From Curvibacter delicatus NBRC 14919 (GTDB lineage: Bacteria > Pseudomonadota > Gammaproteobacteria > Burkholderiales > Burkholderiaceae_C): a stretch of DNA of 64,000 nucleotides. Each line of letters opens with the position of its first letter. Within the stretch, counting starts at the first letter, position 1. Location of the stretch: assembly GCF_001592265.1 (NCBI RefSeq), contig NZ_BCWP01000003.1, positions 62,001 to 126,000 on the forward strand. Direction: 5' to 3'. Below, one piece after another: positions 53,476 to 61,342 of the stretch. Both the position numbers and the translations under genes were made by a program. Under the pieces are notes generated by a model. That model saw only the letters and a program-made list of their open reading frames with translations, searched no databases and was not told where the DNA came from.

Positions 53476-54726
53476 ATGACCGTGTCAAACGACTCACCGA
53501 CAAATCAGATCCAGGCCCATACCGAGAAATACCAGTTCGAGGTATTCCCCTGGAATGACAATTTTGCAACCGGCATTGCGCTGGTCGACGAGCAGCATCA
53601 GCAGTTGGTGCACCTGATCAACAAGCTGGCCTCCCATCTGTCGCATGGTTCCAGCAACATCCAGATGGCCGAGGTGTTCGGGGAGCTGGTGGCGTATGCG
53701 GACTACCACTTCAAGGCGGAAGAGCAGATCTGGCAACCCCGCTTTCAGAACGACCCCTGGTACACGGCGCACAAGCGCGCCCATGATTCTTTTCTGCCCA
53801 AGGCGCAAGAGATCCAGAACAAGCTGACGGACGCTTCTTACGAAAAGGTGCTGGAGGAAACGCTGAAGTTCCTGGTCAACTGGCTGGTGTTCCACATCCT
53901 CGACAACGACCGCCGGATGGCCAAGACCCTGCGCGCCCTGGACGAGGGGCTCGGCCTGCAAGCCGCCAAAGCGCGCGCCGACGAGGAAATGACCGGGATC
54001 ATGCAGACCTTCGTCGAGACGGTGCTGAGCATGTACGAGAACCTGACCTCACGCAGCCTGGAACTGATTCGGGAGAAGAACGAAAGGCTGAAGACGGAAC
54101 GGGCCCTGGTGGTCAGCCAGATGCAGAAACAGTCGATGGACAAGCTGCTGCAAAGCATGAAGAAGACCATCGAAGCCATGGCTTCCACCGTGGAGATTCG
54201 CGCGCCCTACACCGCCGGCCACCAGCGGCGCGTGGCGCAACTGGCCGAGGCCATTGCGCAGGAACTGGGGCTGCCGGAGGATGAGGCGCAGGGCATCTAC
54301 CTGGCCGCATCGGTCCACGACATCGGCGACATCCAGATCCCCGCTGAAATACTGACCCGGCCGGGCAGCCTGAACAGCATCGAGCGGGAAATTGTGCAGA
54401 ACCATCCCCAGGCCGGCTATGACATCCTCAAAGGCATCGACTTCCCCTGGCCCATCGCAGAGATGATTTACCAGCATCACGAGCGGCTGGATGGCTCCGG
54501 CTACCCCAAGGGTCTCCTGGGCGATCAGATCCTTCTGGGCGCCAAGGTGATTGCGGTTTCTGATGTGGTGGAGGCGATGTCGTCGCACCGGCCATACCGG
54601 GCCTCGCTGGGTGTGGAAGCCGCCTTGGCCGAACTTGAAGCGCACAAGGGCCGGCTGTACGAGCCCGCGGTTGTGGATGCCTGCATCTCGCTGATTCGGG
54701 AAAAGAAGTTCGCCTTTCAGGCATGA
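53476..54726 (+). CDS. Hemerythrin-HD-GYP c-di-GMP phosphodiesterase
   Basis: The 416-residue protein joins an N-terminal hemerythrin domain (about 20-150) to an HD-GYP domain (about 225-410). The hemerythrin domain shows VDEQHQQLVHLINKL, YHFKAEEQIW, HKRAHDSF and FHILDNDRRM. The HD-GYP domain shows YTAGHQRRVAQLAEAI, HDIGDIQIPAEIL and HHERLDGSGYPKGL, with Y343. A coiled linker (150-225) joins them. In Vibrio cholerae a Bhr-HD-GYP protein degrades c-di-GMP according to iron redox state, so this is probably an oxygen- or redox-controlled phosphodiesterase. The usual HDIGK is HDIGD here. Confidence 0.9.
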   Translation: MTVSNDSPTNQIQAHTEKYQFEVFPWNDNFATGIALVDEQHQQLVHLINKLASHLSHGSSNIQMAEVFGELVAYADYHFKAEEQIWQPRFQNDPWYTAHKRAHDSFLPKAQEIQNKLTDASYEKVLEETLKFLVNWLVFHILDNDRRMAKTLRALDEGLGLQAAKARADEEMTGIMQTFVETVLSMYENLTSRSLELIREKNERLKTERALVVSQMQKQSMDKLLQSMKKTIEAMASTVEIRAPYTAGHQRRVAQLAEAIAQELGLPEDEAQGIYLAASVHDIGDIQIPAEILTRPGSLNSIEREIVQNHPQAGYDILKGIDFPWPIAEMIYQHHERLDGSGYPKGLLGDQILLGAKVIAVSDVVEAMSSHRPYRASLGVEAALAELEAHKGRLYEPAVVDACISLIREKKFAFQA

Positions 54727-54800
54727 GACGCCGGGCCAGAAGCCCGAGGCCTCGCGTCTGTCTACAGCGGCAAGAATTCAAAGCGCTACGCTTGGGCACC

Positions 54801-55913
54801 ATGGCACAAGACAAAGAATCCGCCCCACTGCTGAAAGAACTGCTGAATGCCAAGGTTCTGGCCCACATCGGCCGTGTGGCGGCACAGGTGCACCCGGCGT
54901 TTGACCAGCGGGCCTATCTGGCCATGGCGTGCGAAGGGCTGGACGAGCTTTCCATCATGCAGCGCATGAGCCGCGCGGCGGACAGCCTGCGCGCGCACCT
55001 GCCGGCCGATTACCCCCGCGCGCTCAAAGCCGTTCGCCGCATGGCACCGCTGTTGCCCGGCGGTTTCGCCGACATGGTGTTGCCCGAGTTCGTGGGCCGG
55101 CACGGGCTGGATCATTTCGAGCTCTCGCTGGAAGCACTGCACGAGCTCACGCCTTACAGCAGCGCCGAGTTTGCGCTGCGCCCCTTCATTGCGCAGGACC
55201 CCGATGCCGTACTGGCCGTGGCCGCCCGCTGGGCCGAAGACGACAACGAGCATGTGCGCCGCCTGGCCAGCGAAGGCACACGCCCCCGCCTGCCCTGGGC
55301 CCGGCGCCTGCCCCTGCTGGTGGCCGAACCGCAGCGCACACGCCCCATCCTGGAAAAACTCAAGGTGGACCCGAGTGACTACGTGCGCCGCTCGGTGGCC
55401 AACCACCTCAACGACATCAGTAAGGACCACCCCGACTGGGTGCTGGCTCTGCTGGAAGGCTGGCCCACGCAGCAGGCCGAGACAAAGTGGATCGCCAAAC
55501 ACGCGCTGCGCAACCTCATCAAGGCCGGCCACCCTCGCGCGCTCCAGCTCGTGGGGGCCACGCTGGGCGCCAAGGTGCAACTGGCTTCTTTTGAGGTGTC
55601 CCCCACCGCCTTGCGCTTGGGGCAAACACTGCAGCTGGACGCGACGCTCGTGTCCACGGCGCGCCAGCCGCAGCGGCTGGTGATCGACTACGCCATCCAC
55701 TACGTGAAGAAGAACGGCGACAGCAGCCGCAAGGTCTTCAAGCTGCGCACGCTGGAACTGGACGGCCAGGCGGAAGTGACGCTCAGCAAGCGCCAGACTA
55801 TCGCGGACTTCACGACCCGCACCCACTACGCGGGACGGCATCAGGTGGAGCTGCTGATCAACGGCCTCACAGTGGCACATGGCCACTTCGATCTGAAGAA
55901 ACCGGCGGCGTAG
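54801..55913 (+). CDS. AlkC-type DNA alkylation repair protein
   Basis: The 370-residue protein from ATG 54801 (MAQDKESAPLLKELLNAKVL) has a helical HEAT-like domain (about 1-255; PFIAQDPDAVLAVAARWAED, EHVRRLASEGTRPRLPW, DPSDYVRRSVANHLNDISKD). A C-terminal beta domain of about 100 residues follows (LGQTLQLDATLVSTARQPQR, FTTRTHYAGRHQVELLINGL). This architecture matches AlkC glycosylases, which excise 3-methyladenine and 3-methylcytosine and often carry an Ig-like C-terminal domain. The gene is monocistronic, and a terminator follows. Confidence 0.85.
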   Translation: MAQDKESAPLLKELLNAKVLAHIGRVAAQVHPAFDQRAYLAMACEGLDELSIMQRMSRAADSLRAHLPADYPRALKAVRRMAPLLPGGFADMVLPEFVGRHGLDHFELSLEALHELTPYSSAEFALRPFIAQDPDAVLAVAARWAEDDNEHVRRLASEGTRPRLPWARRLPLLVAEPQRTRPILEKLKVDPSDYVRRSVANHLNDISKDHPDWVLALLEGWPTQQAETKWIAKHALRNLIKAGHPRALQLVGATLGAKVQLASFEVSPTALRLGQTLQLDATLVSTARQPQRLVIDYAIHYVKKNGDSSRKVFKLRTLELDGQAEVTLSKRQTIADFTTRTHYAGRHQVELLINGLTVAHGHFDLKKPAA

Positions 55914-55975
55914 GCATCAGGCCTGTGCGGCCTTGGCGGGCATTGCTTCACGCCCGGGGTGCAGACCGCGCATGA

Positions 55976-56008
55976 AAAAAGCCACGCTTTATTCATGCGT
56001 GGCTTTTT
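55976..56008. terminator. Bidirectional terminator between alkC-like and receptor genes
   Basis: Stem AAAAAGCCACGC/GCGTGGCTTTTT with loop TTTATTCAT lies between two converging genes. Confidence 0.9.
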
Positions 56009-56061
56009 GTTTCTGCGCGGCTTACGCCGCGCTGCTCATGCGAAGAGACTCAGCGGCATGC

Positions 56062-57033
56062 TCAATCGAGCGAAATCTTCTGGTCCTTGATCAGCTTGTG
56101 CCAGCGCACGACTTCGCTGCGCAGCAGGTCAGCGTACTGTTGCGGTGTGTTGCCGACGGGCTCCACACCGAAGTCCACCAAGCGCTGCTTCACGGCGGGC
56201 TGGTTGATGGCCGTGGCCACCTGTTTCTGCAGTGCATTCACAACGGCCGGTGCCGTACCGGCGGGTGCCACGATGCCAACCAGGGCAGCGGCGTCGACGC
56301 TCTTGTAACCCAGCTCGGCGAAAGTCGGCACGTCGGGCAACTGAGCCAGGCGCGTGGCATTGGCCACAGCGAGGGGCCGGATCTTGCCGGACTTGATGAA
56401 GGCCGCGCCGGCCGCCATGTCGACCATCATGGCCGGAATCTGGCCGCCGGCCAGATCGGACAAGGCAGGCGCCGCGCCGCGGTAGGGAATGTGGACCATG
56501 TGCAGACCGGCGGTGACTTTCAGGAGTTCCATGGCCAGGTGGTGCGGGCTGCCTGCTCCGGCGGAACCAAAGCTCACCTTGCCGGGATTGGCCTTGGCCT
56601 TGGCGATGAAGTCCTTGGCGTCCTTGGCGTCGGAGTCCGGACCGACCACCAGGATCATGGGGAAACGGCCCATCAGCGTCACGGGGGTGAGGTCTTTCTC
56701 CGGGCTGTAGGACAGCTTGGAATACAGGGCGGAGTTGAAGACCATGGTGCCGTTGTCGGCAGACAGGATGGTGTAACCATCGGGCGCGGAGCGGGCCGTC
56801 TCGGAGGCGGCGATGGCGGTGTTGCCGCCCGGCTTGTTGTCGATCAGAACGGGTTGCCCGATCTGGGTCGACAGCTGTTGGCCGATGGTACGCGCCAGGA
56901 AGTCGGAGCCGCCACCGGCCGGGTAAGGCACCAGCCAACGGATGGGCTTGGCGGGGTAGGACTGCGCGTGGGCAACGGACACCCCCACCAACAGAGGCAA
57001 TGCCATCAGGCAGGCAGCAAGTCGTAATTTCAA
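56062..57033 (-). CDS. Bug/TctC-family periplasmic solute receptor
   Basis: The protein (323 residues) has a signal peptide (LRLAACLMALPLLVGVSVAHA) and the Bug fold. Motifs are YPAKPIRWLVPYPAGGGSDF near the N-terminus, DNKPGGNTAIAASETARSAP, FGSAGAGSPHHLAMELLK and PYRGAAPALSDLAGGQIP. Bug proteins bind carboxylates or aromatic acids, usually for TctAB transporters; no tctAB is nearby, as is common for the large Bug sets of Burkholderiales. The start is TTG 57033 with GAGGAG six bases upstream; no ATG fits the signal peptide. It is divergent from the IclR gene. Confidence 0.9.
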   Translation of the reverse strand: MKLRLAACLMALPLLVGVSVAHAQSYPAKPIRWLVPYPAGGGSDFLARTIGQQLSTQIGQPVLIDNKPGGNTAIAASETARSAPDGYTILSADNGTMVFNSALYSKLSYSPEKDLTPVTLMGRFPMILVVGPDSDAKDAKDFIAKAKANPGKVSFGSAGAGSPHHLAMELLKVTAGLHMVHIPYRGAAPALSDLAGGQIPAMMVDMAAGAAFIKSGKIRPLAVANATRLAQLPDVPTFAELGYKSVDAAALVGIVAPAGTAPAVVNALQKQVATAINQPAVKQRLVDFGVEPVGNTPQQYADLLRSEVVRWHKLIKDQKISLD

Positions 57034-57126
57034 GTTGAACTCCTCTATCAAGAAATGATTTATCCAAAGCCAAGGTCTGCGGCAGGTCAAGAAGCCAACC
57101 ATTTCGTCGCACGAAAAAGCCAAGCT

Positions 57127-57183
57127 TTGCGCAAGATCAATGAAGCTTACATTTGCGTAATATAGCTGCGCAAAGCGTAATAT
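57127..57183. promoter_or_regulatory. IclR-type operator cluster in the receptor-iclR divergent region
   Basis: The region has TTGCGCAA (57127-57134), TTGCGTAA (57153-57160), TGCGCAA (57167-57173) and GCGTAATAT. The arms pair as inverted repeats and match those before the P450 gene (58319-58341). Confidence 0.55.
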
Positions 57184-57250
57184 CGACCAAGGGTATTCAC
57201 TGAGGGCTGTTGCAATCGGCCTTTGCACAGTCAGCTTGCGCCTCAAGACA

Positions 57251-58102
57251 ATGACCTCGCGTGCTATCGTTCGCGCCATTGGAGAAAACCGGAAAGTGAC
57301 CCAGAAAAAAACCACCAAACCGCCGCTGGAACGCCGACAACGGGTTCAATCCGCAGAGATGGGCATGGGCATCCTGAAGGCCCTGAGCCGCCTGGGAGGC
57401 ACCGCCAGCCTGACGCTGGTTGCCTCGGAGGTTGGCGAGAGCACCGCCAAAGTGCACCGCTACATGGCCAGCCTGATCCAGGAAGGCGTGGTGGAGCAGG
57501 ATCCGACAACGCAACGTTATTTCCTCGGCCGTGAGGCCATTCAGATCGGTCTGGCGGCCATCCGGCAATGCGACCCCATTCGCCTGGGGGAGTCAGCCCT
57601 GGTGCGCTTGCGCGAGCAACTGGAAGTGACTTGTTTCCTCGCCATCATGGGCAACAAGGGCCCGACAGTGCTGCGCTTTGAAGAACCCGGCCTGCCCATC
57701 ACCATCAATGTACGGGCAGGCTCCACTTTGCCCCTGCTCTGGTCGGCCACCGGGCAGGTGTTTCTGAGCTACCTGGACGATGCCAAGGTGCGTCACCAGG
57801 CCGACGAGGAATACAGCCGGGCAACCAAGGAGCAGCGGGCCTCGCTCTCCACCAAGCAACCGATCGACCATCTGCGCAAGACGGTTCGCGCCCATGGTTG
57901 CGCCGTGGTGCATGACACGCTGCTGCGAGGCATCAGCGCGGTGGCCGCACCGGTGTTCGACTACACGGGACGCACCAGCGCCGTGCTCACGGCGCTGGGT
58001 GCCACGGGCGGTTTTGACGCCCGCGCCGATGGTGTGATTGCCAAACAGGTCATGCGCGAGGCTGCGGCCATCAGCGCCGCACTGGGCTTTGACGGCCGCT
58101 GA
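57251..58102 (+). CDS. IclR-family transcriptional regulator
   Basis: The protein has an N-terminal winged HTH (ILKALSRLGGTASLTLVASE, ESTAKVHRYMASLIQEGVVE) and a C-terminal IclR effector domain (about 115-280; LWSATGQVFLSYL, LLRGISAVAAPVFDYTGRTS). IclR proteins sense aromatic or carboxylate ligands. The start is uncertain: ATG 57251 has no clear ribosome site, and GTG 57296 has GGAG further upstream and gives 268 residues. It is divergent from the receptor and upstream of the P450 set, and it is the probable regulator of both. Confidence 0.88.
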   Translation: MTSRAIVRAIGENRKVTQKKTTKPPLERRQRVQSAEMGMGILKALSRLGGTASLTLVASEVGESTAKVHRYMASLIQEGVVEQDPTTQRYFLGREAIQIGLAAIRQCDPIRLGESALVRLREQLEVTCFLAIMGNKGPTVLRFEEPGLPITINVRAGSTLPLLWSATGQVFLSYLDDAKVRHQADEEYSRATKEQRASLSTKQPIDHLRKTVRAHGCAVVHDTLLRGISAVAAPVFDYTGRTSAVLTALGATGGFDARADGVIAKQVMREAAAISAALGFDGR

Positions 58103-58128
58103 CACGGTGGCCTGACGCGCGCGCCACA

Positions 58129-58151
58129 CGGCCCCGCAACAGGCGGGGCCG
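58129..58151 (+). terminator. GC-rich hairpin after the iclR gene
   Basis: A perfect 9-bp stem CGGCCCCGC/GCGGGGCCG with loop AACAG follows 27 bases after the iclR stop. The downstream T stretch is weak (CTTCGATTT). It probably ends the iclR transcript, so the P450 has its own promoter. Confidence 0.5.
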
Positions 58152-58311
58152 CTTCGATTTCCCTCCTTCCAGCGAGCCTCACCCATGACGGGTGAGACCA
58201 CGCCGCTCCCCCGGCACGGGGCCTCTTCCAGTGCGGCCACAGCGCTGATGCCGCACGCCCACTCTCGCCCACACCTCGGCGCTTGGTCTAGGGATAACCC
58301 CAGTCACCAAC

Positions 58312-58341
58312 ATTACGCATTGCGTATCATAATTACGCAAT
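58312..58341 (+). promoter_or_regulatory. IclR-type operator upstream of the P450 gene
   Basis: A perfect inverted repeat ATTGCGTA/TACGCAAT with a 7-base spacer (58319-58341) is preceded by a third half-site ATTACGCA at 58312. The same TTGCGTA half-site occurs in the receptor-iclR promoter region. The stretch lies about 60 bases before the P450 start and is locally AT-rich. Confidence 0.65.
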
Positions 58342-58400
58342 ACGAAGTTTGACCCAACTCAGGGAATCTGGGGCGCGGTCATGCCACAACGAGGTGAACC

Positions 58401-60749
58401 ATGAACTCTTCCAGTGCTGCGGCTATCAAGCCGGGCTGCCCCATTGACCACAAGGCCTTGACCGGCTTGCAGGCGCCCAATGGCTGCCCCATCAGCCAGC
58501 GCGCGGCCGAATTCGATCCGTTCGAGGACGCCTACCAGCAGGACCCGCCCGAGTACGTGCGCTGGGCACGGGAGCAGGAGCCGGTCTTCTACAGCCCCAA
58601 ACTGGGTTACTGGGTCGTGACACGCTACGACGACATCAAGGCAATCTTCCGCGACAACATCACGTTCAGCCCCTCGATCGCGCTGGAAAAGATCACCCCC
58701 ACAAGCCAGGAGGCCAACGACGTTCTCGCGTCCTACAACTACGCGATGAACCGCACGCTGGTGAACGAGGACGAGCCGGCCCACATGGCGCGGCGCCGTG
58801 TGCTCATGGAGCCGTTCACCCCCGAAGCACTCAAGCACCATGAGCCCATGGTGCGCCAGGTGACGCGGGAATACGTCGACCGCTTCATCAACGACGGCAA
58901 GGCCGACCTGGTCGACCAGATGCTGTGGGAGGTTCCGCTCACCATCGCCCTGCACTTCCTGGGCGTGCCTGAGGAAGACATGGACACGCTGCGGCAGTAT
59001 TCGATTGCCCACACCGTCAACACCTGGGGCCGGCCGAAGCCGGAGGAGCAGATCAAGGTCGCGCACGCGGTCGGCAACTTCTGGCAGCTGGCCGGCAAGA
59101 TCCTCGACAAGATGCGCAAAGACCCCAGTGGCCCGGGCTGGATGCGCTACGGCATCCGCAAGCAGGCTGAGTACCCGGACGTCGTCACGGACTCGTACCT
59201 GCATTCGATGATGATGGCCGGCATCGTGGCCGCGCACGAGACCACAGCCAACGCCACGGCCAATGCCGTCAAGCTGCTGTTGCAACACCCGAGCGCCTGG
59301 CGGGACATCTGCGAAGACCCCGGTTTGATTCCCAACGCAGTGGAGGAATGCATCCGCTACAACGGCTCGGTGGCCGCCTGGCGACGGCTTGCCACCAAGG
59401 ACACGCGCATTGGCGACATCGACATCAGCGCCGGCAGCCGGCTGCTGATCGTGATGTCATCCGCCAACCATGACGGGCGCCACTTTGAAGACCCGGACCT
59501 CTTCGACATCCGCCGCGACAACTCGAGCGAGCACCTGACCTTTGGTTATGGCTCGCACCAGTGCATGGGCAAGAACCTGGCGCGCCTGGAGCTGCAGATC
59601 TTCCTGGAGGAGCTCACCAAGCGCCTGCCGCACATGCGCCTGTCACCGCAGAAATTCACCTATGTGCCCAATACCTCCTTCCGCGGCCCCGAGCACCTCT
59701 GGGTGGAGTGGGACCCGACGCTGAACCCGGAACGTGTTCAGCCGGCCATCCTTCAGCAGCAGGCCACCGTCCGCATGGGCGAGCCGTCCCGGCATGCAAT
59801 CAGCCGGACCGTCGTCGTGGACGAGGTGCGCCAGGTGGCGACCGACATCCTGCACCTGCGGCTGAAGTCGCCCGACGGCAGCGCCATGCCGCGCTGGACG
59901 CCGGGCTCGCACATCGACGTCGAGTGCGGTACGCCTGATCTGTCGCGCCAGTACTCGCTGTGCGGCGACCCGGCTGACAGCAGCGTGCTGGAGATCGCCG
60001 TGCTCAAGGACCCAGACAGCCGGGGCGGCTCGCGCTGGCTGCATGAGGACCTCCAGCGCGGTGACAAGCTCAAGATCCGCGGCCCGCGCAACCATTTCCG
60101 CTTTGATGAAAGCACAAAGAAGGCCATCTTCATTGCGGGCGGCATCGGCATCACCCCGGTTGCCACGATGGCGCGCAGAGCCAAGGAACTTGGCATCGAC
60201 TACGAGCTGCATTACAGCGGGCGTTCGCGCGACACCATGGCTTTCCTGGATGAGTTGTCCCAACTGCACGGCACACGGCTGCAGGTCTACGCCAAGGATG
60301 AAGGTCAGCGCAATGATTTCGGCCGCTTGCTGGGCCAGCCGCAGGAAGGGACGCAGGTCTACGCCTGCGGCCCGGTGCGGATGCTCGAATCGCTGGAAAG
60401 CTGCTGCGAAAAATGGCCGGAAGATGCACTGCGGGTTGAACACTTCCAGTCCACACGCAGTACCCTCGACCCCGAGAAGGAACATGCCTTTGAGGTTGAA
60501 CTCAAGGACTCGGGCCTGCTCGTCAAGGTACCCGCCAACCAGACCTTGCTGACGGCCCTGCGCTCTGCCAACATCGACATCCAGAGCGATTGCGGCGAAG
60601 GCCTGTGCGGCTCTTGTGAGGTCAAGGTGCTATCGGGCCAGGTGGACCACCGGGACGTGGTGCTGACACGCTCCGAACGCGAAGCGAACAACAAGATGAT
60701 GGCCTGCTGCTCCAGGGCGGCGGGCATGAAACTGATCCTTGAGCTCTGA
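58401..60749 (+). CDS. Self-sufficient cytochrome P450 fused to reductase (CYP116B-like)
   Basis: This 782-residue protein joins three parts. P450 (1 to about 455) has the I-helix AGIVAAHETTANA, the ExxR helix EECIRYN and heme ligand C388 in FGYGSHQCMGKN. An FMN/NAD(P)H reductase follows (about 470-690; SRQYSLCGDPADSS, FIAGGIGITPVATM, YACGPVRMLE). A C-terminal 2Fe-2S domain has C731, C736, C739 and a fourth Cys at 769 or 770. This is the phthalate-oxygenase-reductase fusion of class VII (CYP116B), which needs no separate redox partner. Start ATG 58401 follows GAGGTG. It leads a set with the VOC and fahA genes; its substrate is unknown, but an aromatic compound is likely. Confidence 0.93.
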   Translation: MNSSSAAAIKPGCPIDHKALTGLQAPNGCPISQRAAEFDPFEDAYQQDPPEYVRWAREQEPVFYSPKLGYWVVTRYDDIKAIFRDNITFSPSIALEKITPTSQEANDVLASYNYAMNRTLVNEDEPAHMARRRVLMEPFTPEALKHHEPMVRQVTREYVDRFINDGKADLVDQMLWEVPLTIALHFLGVPEEDMDTLRQYSIAHTVNTWGRPKPEEQIKVAHAVGNFWQLAGKILDKMRKDPSGPGWMRYGIRKQAEYPDVVTDSYLHSMMMAGIVAAHETTANATANAVKLLLQHPSAWRDICEDPGLIPNAVEECIRYNGSVAAWRRLATKDTRIGDIDISAGSRLLIVMSSANHDGRHFEDPDLFDIRRDNSSEHLTFGYGSHQCMGKNLARLELQIFLEELTKRLPHMRLSPQKFTYVPNTSFRGPEHLWVEWDPTLNPERVQPAILQQQATVRMGEPSRHAISRTVVVDEVRQVATDILHLRLKSPDGSAMPRWTPGSHIDVECGTPDLSRQYSLCGDPADSSVLEIAVLKDPDSRGGSRWLHEDLQRGDKLKIRGPRNHFRFDESTKKAIFIAGGIGITPVATMARRAKELGIDYELHYSGRSRDTMAFLDELSQLHGTRLQVYAKDEGQRNDFGRLLGQPQEGTQVYACGPVRMLESLESCCEKWPEDALRVEHFQSTRSTLDPEKEHAFEVELKDSGLLVKVPANQTLLTALRSANIDIQSDCGEGLCGSCEVKVLSGQVDHRDVVLTRSEREANNKMMACCSRAAGMKLILEL

Positions 60750-60796
60750 GCGGCAGTGCCCCTCACGCTCCCTACAACACACATCAGGAGAAAGAC

Positions 60797-61342
60797 ATGA
60801 AGATCAAGAAAATTCACCACGTGGCCTACCGCTGCAAGGACGCCAAGCAGACCGTCGAGTGGTACAGCAAGTACCTCAACATGGACTTCCAGCTCGCCTT
60901 TGCCGAAGACCTGGTGCCCTCCACCAAGGCGCATGACCCCTACATGCACATCTTCCTGGACGCCGGTGCCGGCAATGTGCTGGCCTTCTTCGAGCTGCCA
61001 CTGCAGCCCGAGATGGGCCGCGACACCAACACCCCCGCCTGGGTGCAGCACATCGCGTTCGAAGTCGAGTCGCTGGATGTGCTGGAGCAGGTCAAGGCGC
61101 GGCTGCAGGCCGATGGCATTGAAGTGGTGGGCATCACCGACCACACGCTGTTCAAGTCGATCTATTTCTTCGATCCCAACGGCCACCGCCTGGAACTGGC
61201 CGTGGACACCAGCACGCCTGAGCTGGTGGCCCGCGCCGCAGCCGTGAAGTGGGACATGCTCAATGAATGGAGTCAGACCAAACGCGCGCCGAAACACGCC
61301 GCGTGGATGCACTCGCTGGAGTTCGAGGACGGCAAGGCATGA
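60797..61342 (+). CDS. VOC-family protein (glyoxalase / extradiol dioxygenase fold)
   Basis: The 181-residue protein begins MKIKKIHHVAYRCKDAKQTV, with a metal-type histidine in the first strand. It has a second one in VQHIAFEVESLDVLEQV and a glutamate in DPNGHRLELAVDT, the usual 2-His-Glu pattern of VOC enzymes. Two paired beta-alpha modules are present. It may be a small extradiol-type dioxygenase, an isomerase or a lyase. An AGGAGA ribosome site precedes ATG 60797, and its TGA stop overlaps the next ATG, so it is translated together with fahA. Confidence 0.85.
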   Translation: MKIKKIHHVAYRCKDAKQTVEWYSKYLNMDFQLAFAEDLVPSTKAHDPYMHIFLDAGAGNVLAFFELPLQPEMGRDTNTPAWVQHIAFEVESLDVLEQVKARLQADGIEVVGITDHTLFKSIYFFDPNGHRLELAVDTSTPELVARAAAVKWDMLNEWSQTKRAPKHAAWMHSLEFEDGKA

